Positions 8,549 to 16,235 of a stretch of DNA of 64,000 bases are shown here, in pieces. How positions within the stretch are numbered: the first letter of the stretch is position 1; each line of letters starts with the position of its first letter. The notes beneath the pieces were generated by a model. The model had not been told where the DNA came from, searched no databases, and saw only the letters and a list, made by a program, of their open reading frames with translations. Origin of the DNA: Pyrococcus furiosus DSM 3638 (GTDB lineage: Archaea > Methanobacteriota_B > Thermococci > Thermococcales > Thermococcaceae); the NCBI RefSeq assembly GCF_000007305.1, contig NC_003413.1, positions 1-64,000 on the forward strand, written 5' to 3'. A program made the translations under genes and the position numbers.

Positions 8549-9230
8549 AAGAGAGCTTGAGCGATACGACAGACAGATAATGATCTTCGGCATTGAAGGA
8601 CAGGAAAAGCTGAAAAAAGCCAATGTTGCTGTTGTTGGAGTAGGAGGACTAGGCAGCCCTGTCGCCTATTACCTAGCTGCTGCCGGAGTTGGAACAATTC
8701 TCTTAATAGACGAGCAGACTCCAGAGCTCAGCAACTTAAACAGACAGATACTCCACTGGGAGGAGGATATTGAGAAAAACCCCAAACCAATATCCGCAAA
8801 GTGGAAACTTGAAAGGTTCAACTCGAACATAAAAATTGAGACATTTGTTGGGAGGTTAAGTGAGGAGAACATCGACGAAGTTCTCTCCGGGGTTGATGTA
8901 ATCGTTGATTGCCTGGATAACTTTGAGACAAGATACTTACTTGATGATTTTGCACACAAGAAGGGAATACCCCTCGTTCACGGGGCCGTAGAGGGGTTTT
9001 ATGGACAAGTAACTACAATAATCCCAGGAAAGACAAAGAGACTCAGAGAAATATTTCCCAAGGTTAAAAAGAAGGGCAAATTCCCAATAGTCGGGGCAAC
9101 CGCTGGAGTAATAGGAACTATCCAGGCAAGTGAGGTAATAAAGCTAATTACAGGATATGGCGAGCCACTTGCAAATAAGCTTTTGATTATAGACTTGGCG
9201 AACAACACCTACGAAATAATCGAAATTTAA
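8538..9230 (+). CDS. MoeB/ThiF-family E1-like adenylyltransferase lacking zinc cysteines
   Basis: A 230-residue E1-like protein with a clear nucleotide-binding fold: GVGGLGSPVAYYLAAAGVG (about 34-52), the aspartate LLIDEQ, and ELSNLNRQILH (about 65). Family members adenylate the C-terminal Gly of ubiquitin-like sulfur carriers (MoaD/ThiS/SAMP). Unlike typical MoeB or UbaA, the crossover region (GKTKRLREIFPKVKKKGKFPIVG, described here only by its position at about 155-177) has no cysteines, so both the tetracysteine zinc site and the usual catalytic Cys are missing. The only nearby Cys is in VDCLDN. It may catalyse adenylation without thioester transfer. Coupled to the HIT gene by overlap. Confidence 0.85.
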   Translation: MLSERELERYDRQIMIFGIEGQEKLKKANVAVVGVGGLGSPVAYYLAAAGVGTILLIDEQTPELSNLNRQILHWEEDIEKNPKPISAKWKLERFNSNIKIETFVGRLSEENIDEVLSGVDVIVDCLDNFETRYLLDDFAHKKGIPLVHGAVEGFYGQVTTIIPGKTKRLREIFPKVKKKGKFPIVGATAGVIGTIQASEVIKLITGYGEPLANKLLIIDLANNTYEIIEI

Positions 9231-9231
9231 A

Positions 9232-9300
9232 TTAGGGCTCAGCCACTCTGGGGCCAATCATCGCCTTTGCTCAGCATTGGATTCAGTCGTCATCGCCTAA
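9232..9300 (-). ncRNA. C/D-box sRNA candidate (2'-O-methylation guide)
   Basis: Read on the minus strand the stretch shows the archaeal C/D order: C box GCGATGA, 15 nt, D' box CTGA, 6 nt, C' box GCGATGA, 15 nt, D box CTGA. The flanks TTAGG and CCTAA can pair into a terminal stem around C and D. Such RNAs direct fibrillarin to methylate RNA opposite the fifth guide base before D or D'. Guides end ...CAGAGTGG before D and ...GAATCCAATG before D'. It lies directly after and antisense to the 3' flank of the E1-like gene. Guides of 15 nt are slightly long and no clear promoter is seen. Confidence 0.72.
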
Positions 9301-9540
9301 GTGAAAATACTTGATAGCACTTGAAAAATCTTTCCAAAAAGAAAAAGAAGAGAAACTTCCCCAAAATTTTACCTCACAACCTATATTTTACCACCCAAGC
9401 CTTATTTTAGCCCACCATGGTAGAAGTTTGGTTTTTATAAGATTTATCAAAAAGAATTTGGATAAATTTCAATTTTCTAGCTGGAAATAAGAAGGGTATT
9501 TGAAAGATAATCCAAAACATAAGTGTGGGAACACCAAAAG

Positions 9541-9549
9541 TTTATATAC
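9541..9549 (+). promoter_or_regulatory. TATA/BRE promoter of SRP RNA
   Basis: TTTATATAC preceded by CCAAAAG (a BRE-like purine tract) lies about 25 nt upstream of the G+C-rich SRP RNA start. It is a textbook strong archaeal promoter. Confidence 0.8.
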
Positions 9550-9566
9550 TCCTCAGAAAATGTATG

Positions 9567-9892
9567 AGTGGCGGCGGGCTAGGCCGGGGGGTTCGGCGTC
9601 CCCTGTAACCGGAAACCGCCGATATGCCGGGGCCGAAGCCCGGGGGGCGGTTCCCAAAGCCGCTCCCAGAAGCCGAGGTCGAACGATGAGTCCTCGTCCC
9701 GCGGGGTGCCCGGTGGGGGAGGCACGGCTGAAGGGCCGTGCTAACCCCCTTTGGGCCCCGAACCCCGCAAGGCCCGGAAGGGAGCAGCGGTAGGGGCCAC
9801 GGAGCACGCTCGCGGGGGTGCGGGGATGAGATAGGCCTCGGTGGATGGGAGCGGTGGAGGGTTCCCACCCTCGGGCGTGCCCGCCGCCGCTA
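9567..9892 (+). ncRNA. ffs: Signal recognition particle 7S RNA
   Basis: A sharply G+C-rich block of about 325 nt in an A+T-rich setting, with a strong promoter in front and a T-containing tail behind. The two ends pair (AGTGGCGGCGGGC at the start with GCCCGCCGCCGCT at the end), the helix 1/5 closing stem of archaeal SRP RNA. An internal block with GGCCCGGAAGGGAGCAGCGG resembles the helix 8 region with its GNAR-type loop and asymmetric bulge, the SRP54 site. It acts as the scaffold of the ribonucleoprotein that targets secretory proteins. Ends are judged from pairing and may be off by a few nt. ORFs inside it are artefacts. Confidence 0.93.
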
Positions 9893-9915
9893 GAAATTTT
9901 ATATGGGTGGTAACT

Positions 9916-10905
9916 ATGCATCCAAAAGTTCAATCTCTTCTATCAAAATTCCCTAGAGTTGAATTAATCCCATGGGAAACACCAATTCAATATTTGCCTA
10001 ACATAAGCAAACTTGTAGGGGCTGATATTTACGTCAAAAGGGACGACCTCACAGGGCTTGGAATCGGAGGGAACAAAATTAGAAAACTGGAATACCTGCT
10101 GGGAGATGCAATAATAAGAAAAGCCGATGTAATAATAACTGTAGGTGCTGTACACTCAAACCACGCGTTTGTAACAGGCTTGGCAGCAAAAAAGTTAGGG
10201 TTTGATGTAGTTCTAGTTTTAAGAGGAAAGGAAGAATTAAGGGGAAACTACCTGCTGGACAAAATCATGGGGATAGAAACGAGAGTTTATGAAGCTAAAG
10301 ATTCTTTTGAACTTATGAAATATGCTGAGGAAGTTGCCAAAGAACTAGAAGAAAAGGGAAGAAAGCCATATATAATACCTGTCGGAGGAGCTTCTCCGGT
10401 CGGAACATTGGGTTATGTTAGAGCTAGTGGAGAGATCGCAGAGCAGGGAAATAGAATTGGAGTTAACTTTGACAGCATTGTCGTTGCAACGGGTAGCGGA
10501 GGTACACTAGCTGGACTATCTGTAGGATTGGCAATTTTAAGGAAGGAAACAAGGGCAATTGGTATGGCAGTTGGAAAGTTTGGAGAGACGATGGTTAATA
10601 AAGTGGAAGAACTTGCAAAAGCAACTGGAGAGTTCATCGGAGTGAAAAATTTAAAGCTAAAAATTGAGCTCTATGATTACAGCTTTGGAGAATATGGAAA
10701 AATAACAAGGGAAGTTGCAGAAACCATTAGGCTAGTCGGAACAAAAGAAGGGGTAATCTTAGACCCTGTCTATACTGGAAAAGCATTCTACGGATTACTT
10801 GATCTCGCTAAAAAAGGAGAATTAGGGGAGAAAATACTGTTTATTCACACCGGAGGAATCTCTGGAACATTCCATTATGGGGACAAGATACTCTCATTCC
10901 TTTAG
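9916..10905 (+). CDS. PLP enzyme, ACC deaminase / D-cysteine desulfhydrase family
   Basis: A 329-residue fold-type II PLP enzyme. The Lys-containing motif GIGGNKIRKLEYLLGDA (about 49) and HSNHAFVTGLAAKKLG (about 83) match the ACC deaminase / D-cysteine desulfhydrase family; SGGTLAG (about 200) binds phosphate. Archaeal members annotated as ACC deaminase more probably release H2S, pyruvate and ammonia from D-cysteine. The frame is open back to 9841, but that extension is SRP RNA; the ATG at 9916 follows GGGTGGT. It follows SRP RNA by about 24 nt and has its own promoter-like AATTTTATAT sequence. Confidence 0.88.
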   Translation: MHPKVQSLLSKFPRVELIPWETPIQYLPNISKLVGADIYVKRDDLTGLGIGGNKIRKLEYLLGDAIIRKADVIITVGAVHSNHAFVTGLAAKKLGFDVVLVLRGKEELRGNYLLDKIMGIETRVYEAKDSFELMKYAEEVAKELEEKGRKPYIIPVGGASPVGTLGYVRASGEIAEQGNRIGVNFDSIVVATGSGGTLAGLSVGLAILRKETRAIGMAVGKFGETMVNKVEELAKATGEFIGVKNLKLKIELYDYSFGEYGKITREVAETIRLVGTKEGVILDPVYTGKAFYGLLDLAKKGELGEKILFIHTGGISGTFHYGDKILSFL

Positions 10906-10955
10906 TAGTCTCAGACAACCGAGTGCTCATCATCATTCAGATAGTGCCGGTTTCG

Positions 10956-11762
10956 TCATCGACAGACAATTTGAAGCACCATCTGGGCAGGATCCCTTAT
11001 TGCAGGACCAAGTCCCAGGATGTAGATTGCAAGATACCAGTAGTTCCTCTCATCCTGATCTGGAACGAAGTACTTTAAGATGTAATATACAGCCACAAGT
11101 ATAAGAGTTATCCATGGGTAGTAAACATAAGCTCCGAAGATACTTGTAAGGTGATGCTCCACCCAGTGCACTTCCCTATAGTTGTAGAAGTGAATTGCAA
11201 CAACGGTGGAGGCAATGTCATAATAATGGGCCAACACGGGATAAAGATAAAGTCTGTCAAATCCCTTAAACTTGTAGAAAGCCAAAACCACAGCAAAGCT
11301 TACACCTGTGTGGAGCAAAGTTAATTCATAAGGCTTCCAACACTTGGCGTTGGTAAATAATAGGTAATTCACATAAACTGCCAATATACTTCCCCAGAGA
11401 ATTGTAAGCTTGGGGTAAAGCCTACCTTTAACATCAACTACTAGAACGGGGACGATAAGGAAAAATGCCGTAAAGAATATCCCAGGAGTCAGAATCCAAG
11501 GATTTGGCTCAACAACACCACCATCAACCAAAGCTCTTAGAGTAGCCCCAAAAATCGTCATCGGAGTTACTGCAAGAAATAATCTCTCATCAACTTTTAT
11601 TTTAAGGGGCTTGATAATATACTTGTACGTGTAGATTACCGCAAACCCAAAAATTAGGGCATAAACGACTGTATTTATAGGGTTATATCCCTCTCTCGTA
11701 TACATCGGTCTAATAAAATATTCCCACAGAAACTCCTTTACATCAACCACTGACTTCACCAC
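10956..11762 (-). CDS. DUF63-family membrane protein
   Basis: A 268-residue polytopic membrane protein with roughly eight hydrophobic segments, starting MVKSVVDVKEFLWEYFIRPM. It matches the archaeal DUF63 family (conserved in Euryarchaeota, function unknown). A conserved-looking segment HYYDIASTVVAIHFYNYREVHWVEHH carries several His/Asp residues in a membrane context that could bind metal; residues beyond that are not diagnostic. It is convergent with the PLP enzyme gene and divergent from nucS (47-nt gap). Confidence 0.8.
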   Translation of the reverse strand: MVKSVVDVKEFLWEYFIRPMYTREGYNPINTVVYALIFGFAVIYTYKYIIKPLKIKVDERLFLAVTPMTIFGATLRALVDGGVVEPNPWILTPGIFFTAFFLIVPVLVVDVKGRLYPKLTILWGSILAVYVNYLLFTNAKCWKPYELTLLHTGVSFAVVLAFYKFKGFDRLYLYPVLAHYYDIASTVVAIHFYNYREVHWVEHHLTSIFGAYVYYPWITLILVAVYYILKYFVPDQDERNYWYLAIYILGLGPAIRDPAQMVLQIVCR

Positions 11763-11809
11763 TATCTAACACCACAGCTTAATTTTTAACCTTTCTATCC
11801 GAGGATAAC

Positions 11810-12613
11810 ATGGAAATGACGAAAGCAATAGTAAAAGAAAATCCCAGGATTGAAGAGATAAAAGAGTTATTGGAAGTTGCAGAGAGTAGGGAAGGGTTAC
11901 TTACAATTTTTGCTAGGTGTACCGTTTATTATGAGGGAAGGGCCAAGAGTGAGCTTGGAGAAGGAGACAGGATTATAATAATAAAGCCTGATGGAAGCTT
12001 CCTTATCCACCAGAAGAAGAAAAGGGAGCCTGTCAATTGGCAACCCCCTGGGAGTAAAGTAAAAATGGAAGGAAACTCCTTAATTAGCATTAGAAGGAAC
12101 CCAAAAGAAACACTCAAAGTTGATATAATTGAAGCATATGCAGCAGTTCTTTTCATGGCAGAGGACTATGAGGAGCTAACCCTAACTGGAAGTGAAGCAG
12201 AGATGGCTGAGCTCATTTTCCAAAATCCCAATGTTATCGAGGAAGGATTTAAACCAATGTTTAGAGAGAAGCCAATAAAGCATGGAATAGTTGATGTACT
12301 TGGCGTGGACAGAGAGGGAAATATAGTAGTTCTAGAACTGAAAAGGAGGAGGGCCGATTTACACGCGGTTAGTCAGTTAAAGAGGTACGTAGATGCACTA
12401 AAAGAAGAACATGGAAATAAAGTAAGAGGAATATTGGTGGCACCTTCTCTAACGGAAGGAGCTAAAAAGCTTTTAGAGAAACTTGGGCTAGAGTTTAGAA
12501 AGTTAGAACCTCCTAAAAAAGGTAAAAAGAAAAGTTCAAAGCAAAAAACTCTAGACTTCCTCAACGATACTGTTAGGATAACTGGGGCATCACCTCCTGA
12601 AGCCATTCAGTAA
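11810..12613 (+). CDS. nucS: Endonuclease NucS, C terminus altered by IS insertion
   Basis: A 267-residue NucS/EndoMS endonuclease that cuts mismatched or branched DNA and works with PCNA. The N-terminal DNA-binding domain is followed by the RecB-like nuclease core VDVLGVDREGNIVVLELKRR (about 165-184) and SQLKRY, giving the D-ExK-QxxxY signature. A PCNA-interacting QKTLDFL motif ends the natural protein. The IS element begins right after codon 252 (Asn): the last two codons (Pro-Tyr) and stop of the ancestral gene lie beyond the IS at 13355-13363. The present frame instead reads 15 codons into the IS end (DTVRITGASPPEAIQ). The PIP motif is intact, so function probably survives. Confidence 0.93.
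   Translation: MEMTKAIVKENPRIEEIKELLEVAESREGLLTIFARCTVYYEGRAKSELGEGDRIIIIKPDGSFLIHQKKKREPVNWQPPGSKVKMEGNSLISIRRNPKETLKVDIIEAYAAVLFMAEDYEELTLTGSEAEMAELIFQNPNVIEEGFKPMFREKPIKHGIVDVLGVDREGNIVVLELKRRRADLHAVSQLKRYVDALKEEHGNKVRGILVAPSLTEGAKKLLEKLGLEFRKLEPPKKGKKKSSKQKTLDFLNDTVRITGASPPEAIQ
12566..12581 (+). repeat. Left terminal inverted repeat of the IS
   Basis: GATACTGTTAGGATAA; exact inverted match to the right end. It is translated as the first codons of the new NucS tail. Confidence 0.95.
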
Positions 12614-13274
12614 CATCACCAGGCGGATCACCAAAACTAGAATGAATTCTGACAAAATTATACCAGAAGGCAAACAGAAAAACAAACCTATGAACCCTCC
12701 TCCAGTCTTTACCCCTGAAATTATTCCAGAAACGCTTCGTCCTCTCCTTCAACGTCCTAAACCAGCGCTCAACACTGTTCCTCGGCCCGAAAGTCACATG
12801 CAGATAACCCAACCTCAAACTCTTAAAAGCAGACTTATACCAGCTCGCCCTGTCAACCAGAAAGACAGGCTGCCCTTCACACGACTTTAAAACAACCAGA
12901 ATGAAATCCCTGGCAACCCACCAGTTTCTAACAGTCGTAATCCAGACTGCTAAAACTTCCTTGCTCTCAACGTCAATTGCAGCCCAGAGGTATCTTTTCT
13001 TCCCGTTGATTTTTATTACTGTTTCGTCAACTGCGATGAAGTTTCGCTGTTTTTTGACTGCGAGGATTTTTGGCTTGTAAACTGCTTCTGCGAGTTTTTG
13101 GACTGCCTCCCAGACTGTTACGTGACTGATTTTGAGTATTCTGGCGGTTTGCCGGTAACTGAGGCCTCGCAGGTATAATTCTACTCCCCTGATTTTCTTT
13201 TCTGGTGGGATTTTGTTGCGACGAAAGGGTTTTAAGGCTGAAACCACCCAGTAAATAATGGTTTCAGACTTCAT
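12573..13274 (-). CDS. IS6-family DDE transposase
   Basis: A 233-residue transposase. An N-terminal helix-turn-helix (GLSYRQTARILKISHVTVWE, about 39-58) precedes the DDE core: D in FIAVDETVIKI (about 83), D in FLVDRASWY (about 145), and E in NSVERWFRTLKERTKRFWNNF (about 171). The open frame extends to 13322, but the ATG at 13274 (MKSETIIYW) gives the standard length for ISPfu-type transposases. It is intact, so the element may still move. Confidence 0.93.
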   Translation of the reverse strand: MKSETIIYWVVSALKPFRRNKIPPEKKIRGVELYLRGLSYRQTARILKISHVTVWEAVQKLAEAVYKPKILAVKKQRNFIAVDETVIKINGKKRYLWAAIDVESKEVLAVWITTVRNWWVARDFILVVLKSCEGQPVFLVDRASWYKSAFKSLRLGYLHVTFGPRNSVERWFRTLKERTKRFWNNFRGKDWRRVHRFVFLFAFWYNFVRIHSSFGDPPGDVTEWLQEVMPQLS

Positions 13275-13330
13275 GTTCCCCCTTCTTTTTCTAAAGTACT
13301 GCCAGTAACTTAAACCTGACACCCCACAGC

Positions 13331-13346
13331 TTATCCTAACAGTATC
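13331..13346 (-). repeat. Right terminal inverted repeat of the IS
   Basis: Reads GATACTGTTAGGATAA on the minus strand, identical to the left end; the 8-bp target duplication starts at 13347. Confidence 0.95.
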
Positions 13347-13349
13347 TCC

Positions 13350-13736
13350 TCAACCCATACTGATTTCATGATGCAGCATTTCTCTAACCTTAACAAAAAC
13401 CACCCCATTCTTTTCCTGAACTTCCACAACTCTTCCCAAACCTACAAGCTTTAGCTGAACCCTACAAATACTTATCTCCCTTTCATCGCTCTCCTCCCAG
13501 GGGACTCTCTGGTGACTTTTTTCCATTCTTGTAACCATTGCAATTATTCCCTCAGTCCCTCTCATTACATCCTCCAACGATTCATAGGTTAGAAAAACTA
13601 AATCCCCTTCTTTGACTTTCTCAAGGGTCATGTAATTTCTAGCGTTTCTAATTTCCACTGTTCTAATTGGATTTCTCATTAGGGCATCAAGAGTTCTCCT
13701 CGCTATACCCGATAATAGGGGAATTTCAACCACCAT
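13350..13736 (-). CDS. Conserved hypothetical protein, 128 aa
   Basis: A basic/acidic mixed soluble protein starting MVVEIPLLSGIARRTLDALMRNP, with a beta-rich middle (KEGDLVFLTYESLEDV, VQLKLVGLGRVVEVQEKNGVVFVKV). The composition would fit a small barrel, but no family is recognised. It has a good GGGGTGG Shine-Dalgarno. Its stop codon lies within the 8-bp IS target duplication, so the IS left the protein unchanged. Before the insertion its 3' end overlapped the convergent nucS end by about 12 nt. The upstream PbaA gene is 14 nt away on the same strand, so the two are probably cotranscribed. Confidence 0.75.
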   Translation of the reverse strand: MVVEIPLLSGIARRTLDALMRNPIRTVEIRNARNYMTLEKVKEGDLVFLTYESLEDVMRGTEGIIAMVTRMEKSHQRVPWEESDEREISICRVQLKLVGLGRVVEVQEKNGVVFVKVREMLHHEISMG

Positions 13737-13750
13737 ATTTCCACCCCAGC

Positions 13751-14479
13751 CTAGAGGTACATGGTCTCATACTGTCTCTCCATCTTCCTTCTAGCTTCTT
13801 CCATCTGTTCGTGCATCCTTCTAAGCTGCTCCTCTATCATTTCGGCCTCTTTAAGTAAGGGCTCCACTGATACATTTAATCCAAGCATTTTATTCAAAAC
13901 CTCCACAACATTTGCTGCCGCCCTGGGATCAGGCCTATCCCCAAAAGTCTCACCAAGTAGAACATAGCTTTTGAGTCCAGCTCTAGAGGCCTCCCACAGC
14001 AATTTTCCACTCATTCCAGTTATTGAACCATACTTGAGGATCTTCACTCCCAGGCTTTCCAATTCTTTGTTTTCTTCCTCACTTCCACCAATGCCCCACA
14101 CTTCAAAAGTGTCCTTAAAGAATCCAATTCCCATCCCTGCTAAAGAGATTACTTTCTCTGCGTTAACCTTCTTGAGATAGTTGACGATCTCCTTTGCAAT
14201 TTCGTTAACTAGTGTAGGTGGAAGAAATATGTCTGCAATTGCAATTATTATGTTATTCTTTCCGTAGAATCTAAGGGGAGGAGTTGGCCTACCCTCCAAG
14301 ATGAGGCTCATGGGGGGGATAAAGAGGCTATCAACGTAACCAATGAGATCCATGTCGAGCTCCTTAGCTAAAAAATTAGCGGCAATATGCCCGACTAGTC
14401 CAACCCCTGGGTATCCCTCTATAAAAATCGCATTCTCGACCTCAGGGAGAACGAGATTAACTGGCTTTTTCTCTTCCAT
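13751..14479 (-). CDS. pbaA: PAC2-family proteasome assembly chaperone homologue (PbaA)
   Basis: About 242 residues, PAC2/DUF75 family. The N-terminal sequence LVLPEVENAIFIEGYPGVGLVGHIAANFLAKEL is typical, and the C terminus is a charged helical region (EAEMIEEQLRRMHEQMEEARRKM) ending in hydrophobic MYL, like HbYX-type proteasome-docking tails. P. furiosus PbaA is known as a homopentamer that can bind proteasome or PAN-like partners. An upstream ATG at 14491 is possible, but GGTGG sits 5 nt before the ATG at 14479. It is the first gene of a pair with the 128-aa unknown. Confidence 0.82.
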   Translation of the reverse strand: MEEKKPVNLVLPEVENAIFIEGYPGVGLVGHIAANFLAKELDMDLIGYVDSLFIPPMSLILEGRPTPPLRFYGKNNIIIAIADIFLPPTLVNEIAKEIVNYLKKVNAEKVISLAGMGIGFFKDTFEVWGIGGSEEENKELESLGVKILKYGSITGMSGKLLWEASRAGLKSYVLLGETFGDRPDPRAAANVVEVLNKMLGLNVSVEPLLKEAEMIEEQLRRMHEQMEEARRKMERQYETMYL

Positions 14480-14580
14480 ACCGCCCACCATTGTTAATTT
14501 AGTTCCAAAAGGTTATTAAAGTTTTGGACTTTAAAGTAACCCTTATATTCTCCTAAATACCAATTAAGACGGTGATAACT

Positions 14581-15354
14581 ATGCCCAAGATAGGGATAAT
14601 CGGTGGTTCTGGAGTTTATGGAATTTTTGAACCGAAGGAAACAGTTAAAGTACACACACCCTATGGAAGACCCTCAGCTCCAGTGGAAATAGGGGAAATA
14701 GAGGGAGTCGAAGTTGCATTTATACCCAGGCACGGAAAGTACCATGAGTTCCCACCCCATGAAGTCCCCTACAGGGCCAATATATGGGCTCTTCACGAGC
14801 TTGGAGTTGAGAGGGTCATAGCGGTAAACGCCGTGGGTTCTCTAAAGGAGGAATACAAACCTGGAGACATAGTTATAATCGACCAATTCATTGACTTCAC
14901 AAAGAAGAGGGAATACACATTCTACAATGGACCAAGAGTTGCTCACATCAGTATGGCCGATCCATTCTGTCCAGAGCTAAGAAGAATTTTCATCGAGACT
15001 GCAAAGGAGCTCAACCTGCCCGTTCATGAAAAGGGAACGTACATCTGTATAGAAGGACCGAGGTTCTCAACTAGGGCCGAGTCAAGAATGTTCAGACAGT
15101 TTGCAGATGTTATAGGAATGACTCTAGTTCCAGAGGTCAACTTGGCTAGAGAGTTGGGAATGTGTTACGTAAACATTTCAACGGTAACTGACTACGATGT
15201 TTGGGCCGAAAAGCCAGTTGATGCTCAAGAAGTTCTTAGAGTCATGAAGGAGAACGAAGAGAAAGTCCAAAAGCTTTTAAAAAGAGCAATTCCAAAGATT
15301 CCAGAAGAGAGAAAATGTGGTTGTGCAGATGTTCTCAAGACGATGTTTGTGTGA
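14581..15354 (+). CDS. mtnP: S-methyl-5'-thioadenosine phosphorylase
   Basis: A 257-residue purine nucleoside phosphorylase-family enzyme cleaving methylthioadenosine (and often adenosine) with phosphate in methionine/polyamine salvage. Visible motifs are [11 protein letters not shown] at the N terminus, FIPRHG (about 46), [13 protein letters not shown] and TDYDVWAE (about 205). The C terminus has KCGC, matching the CXC disulfide known in P. furiosus MTAP thermostability. The upstream GTG at 14572 is part of the GGTGAT ribosome site, so the ATG at 14581 is used. It borders the replication origin. Confidence 0.95.
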   Translation: MPKIGIIGGSGVYGIFEPKETVKVHTPYGRPSAPVEIGEIEGVEVAFIPRHGKYHEFPPHEVPYRANIWALHELGVERVIAVNAVGSLKEEYKPGDIVIIDQFIDFTKKREYTFYNGPRVAHISMADPFCPELRRIFIETAKELNLPVHEKGTYICIEGPRFSTRAESRMFRQFADVIGMTLVPEVNLARELGMCYVNISTVTDYDVWAEKPVDAQEVLRVMKENEEKVQKLLKRAIPKIPEERKCGCADVLKTMFV

Positions 15355-15459
15355 ACTTTTTTATCTCCTATTTACTTTGTAACTTTGTAGCTGCAAACCA
15401 CCTGGGATGCTAAATTTTTCAGCAAAATATAGAAACGTTTCTATGTTGATCTTAAAAAC

Positions 15460-15484
15460 CCCCCAGAGTTTCATTTCCACTGGA
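15460..15484 (-). promoter_or_regulatory. ORB1, Orc1/Cdc6 binding site
   Basis: A 25-nt element with core TTTCCACTGGA and a C-run (CCCCCAGAG) at one end, the G-string of the archaeal origin recognition box. It is an exact inverted copy of the element at 15746-15770. A 12-bp palindrome AGAAACGTTTCT lies just before it (15431-15442). Confidence 0.9.
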
Positions 15485-15745
15485 ACCAGGTTTTGAAAGG
15501 TAAGCAATTTTCACGAGTATTACATAAGCCAACGCAAAACTTATAAAGAATTTTACATTTATCTAATGAACATTTATTCAGTAATTAGCCATAATAACTT
15601 GTAAAAAAATGAAAAAACTTTCATTATTTTCTGCTTTCTGTTATAAATACGTTCAAAGAAAAATATTTAAATATGCAGTCTACTTAATATGGGAGAGTGT
15701 TTGTCACCAGAAAAAATTTATTTTTTCTGGTGTTTGCCGCCCGGC

Positions 15746-15770
15746 TCCAGTGGAAATGAAACTCTGGGGG
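15746..15770 (+). promoter_or_regulatory. ORB2, Orc1/Cdc6 binding site
   Basis: TCCAGTGGAAATGAAACTCT followed by five G. It is an exact inverted copy of ORB1; the pair brackets the A+T-rich unwinding region. Confidence 0.9.
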
Positions 15771-15878
15771 ACTTCACTTCTGTTTAATAATTGGAAAATG
15801 TTAAACAAATTAGATTAATCTAATGAACTAAAAGGTGCAATAATGAACAAATTTTAATGACCATAAATGTTCATTTTG

Positions 15879-16229
15879 TCTCCACAGGAAATCTGAAGTT
15901 CCTGTAGAAATATGTAAACATCAAATGTCCAAAGATGTTCATTCGCTTATCTCATTTCCTGTGGAAGTTTTGGGCTGGGTGTGGAACTTCCACTGGAAAA
16001 TATTGACATGTTTTTGTCAAGCAAAGGATAAAAACTCAACAGTTAAAGGAATAGTTGCCTTTCCAATGTTTCCTCTATTTCCAATGGAGATACTATATAT
16101 CTATGGCATTTATCATAACTAAATTATTACATTTAGTTATATGGATGGGGGAAAAATTAACAACATGTGTTATGTTTCCTCTGGAAAATTGATCTATAAT
16201 AATCTAGGAGCACAATTTCCAATGGAGGG
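15879..16229 (+). repeat. Mini-ORB cluster
   Basis: Seven short near-palindromic elements with core TTCC-NN-TGGA or close variants: about 15879-15892 (CTCCACAGGAAA), 15897-15912 (TTCCTGTAGAAA), 15954-15969 (TTCCTGTGGAAG), 15986-16001 (TTCCACTGGAAA), 16077-16092 (TTCCAATGGAGA), 16174-16189 (TTCCTCTGGAAA) and 16214-16229 (TTCCAATGGAGG). The last overlaps the cdc6 ribosome-binding region, which would allow initiator autoregulation. Confidence 0.82.
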
Positions 16230-16235
16230 TCATCA

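Larger units (their letters stand above)
12566..13346 (-). mobile_element. IS6-family insertion sequence (ISPfu type), complete, 781 bp
   Basis: Both ends carry the 16-bp perfect terminal inverted repeat GATACTGTTAGGATAA (12566-12581 and, inverted, 13331-13346). An 8-bp direct duplication TCCTCAAC flanks it exactly (12558-12565 and 13347-13354), as left by IS6-family transposition. It encodes one intact transposase on the minus strand. Perfect TIRs and TSD suggest a recent insertion. It separates nucS from its last two codons and stop and touches the end of the convergent small gene. Confidence 0.96.
15355..16235. other. oriC: Chromosomal replication origin oriC
   Basis: An 880-bp gene-free, A+T-rich region directly upstream of cdc6/orc1. 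It contains two exact 25-nt ORB elements in opposite orientation (15460-15484 and 15746-15770) bracketing about 260 bp that include T/A-rich tracts (such as AAAAATATTTAAATATG near 15660), the likely unwinding region. A cluster of at least seven mini-ORBs lies between 15879 and 16229. Orc1/Cdc6 binds ORBs and melts the A+T-rich part in archaea. The layout matches the experimentally studied Pyrococcus origin. ORFs in it (15609, 15925) lack ribosome sites and look spurious. Confidence 0.93.

Noticed and set aside
9500-9933. Long Arg/Pro/Gly-rich ORFs in several frames on both strands
   Set aside because: They lie in the G+C-rich SRP RNA gene, which lacks stop codons by composition; no ribosome sites.
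15609-16122. Two short ORFs in the origin
   Set aside because: They overlap ORB2 and the mini-ORBs, have no Shine-Dalgarno and odd composition.
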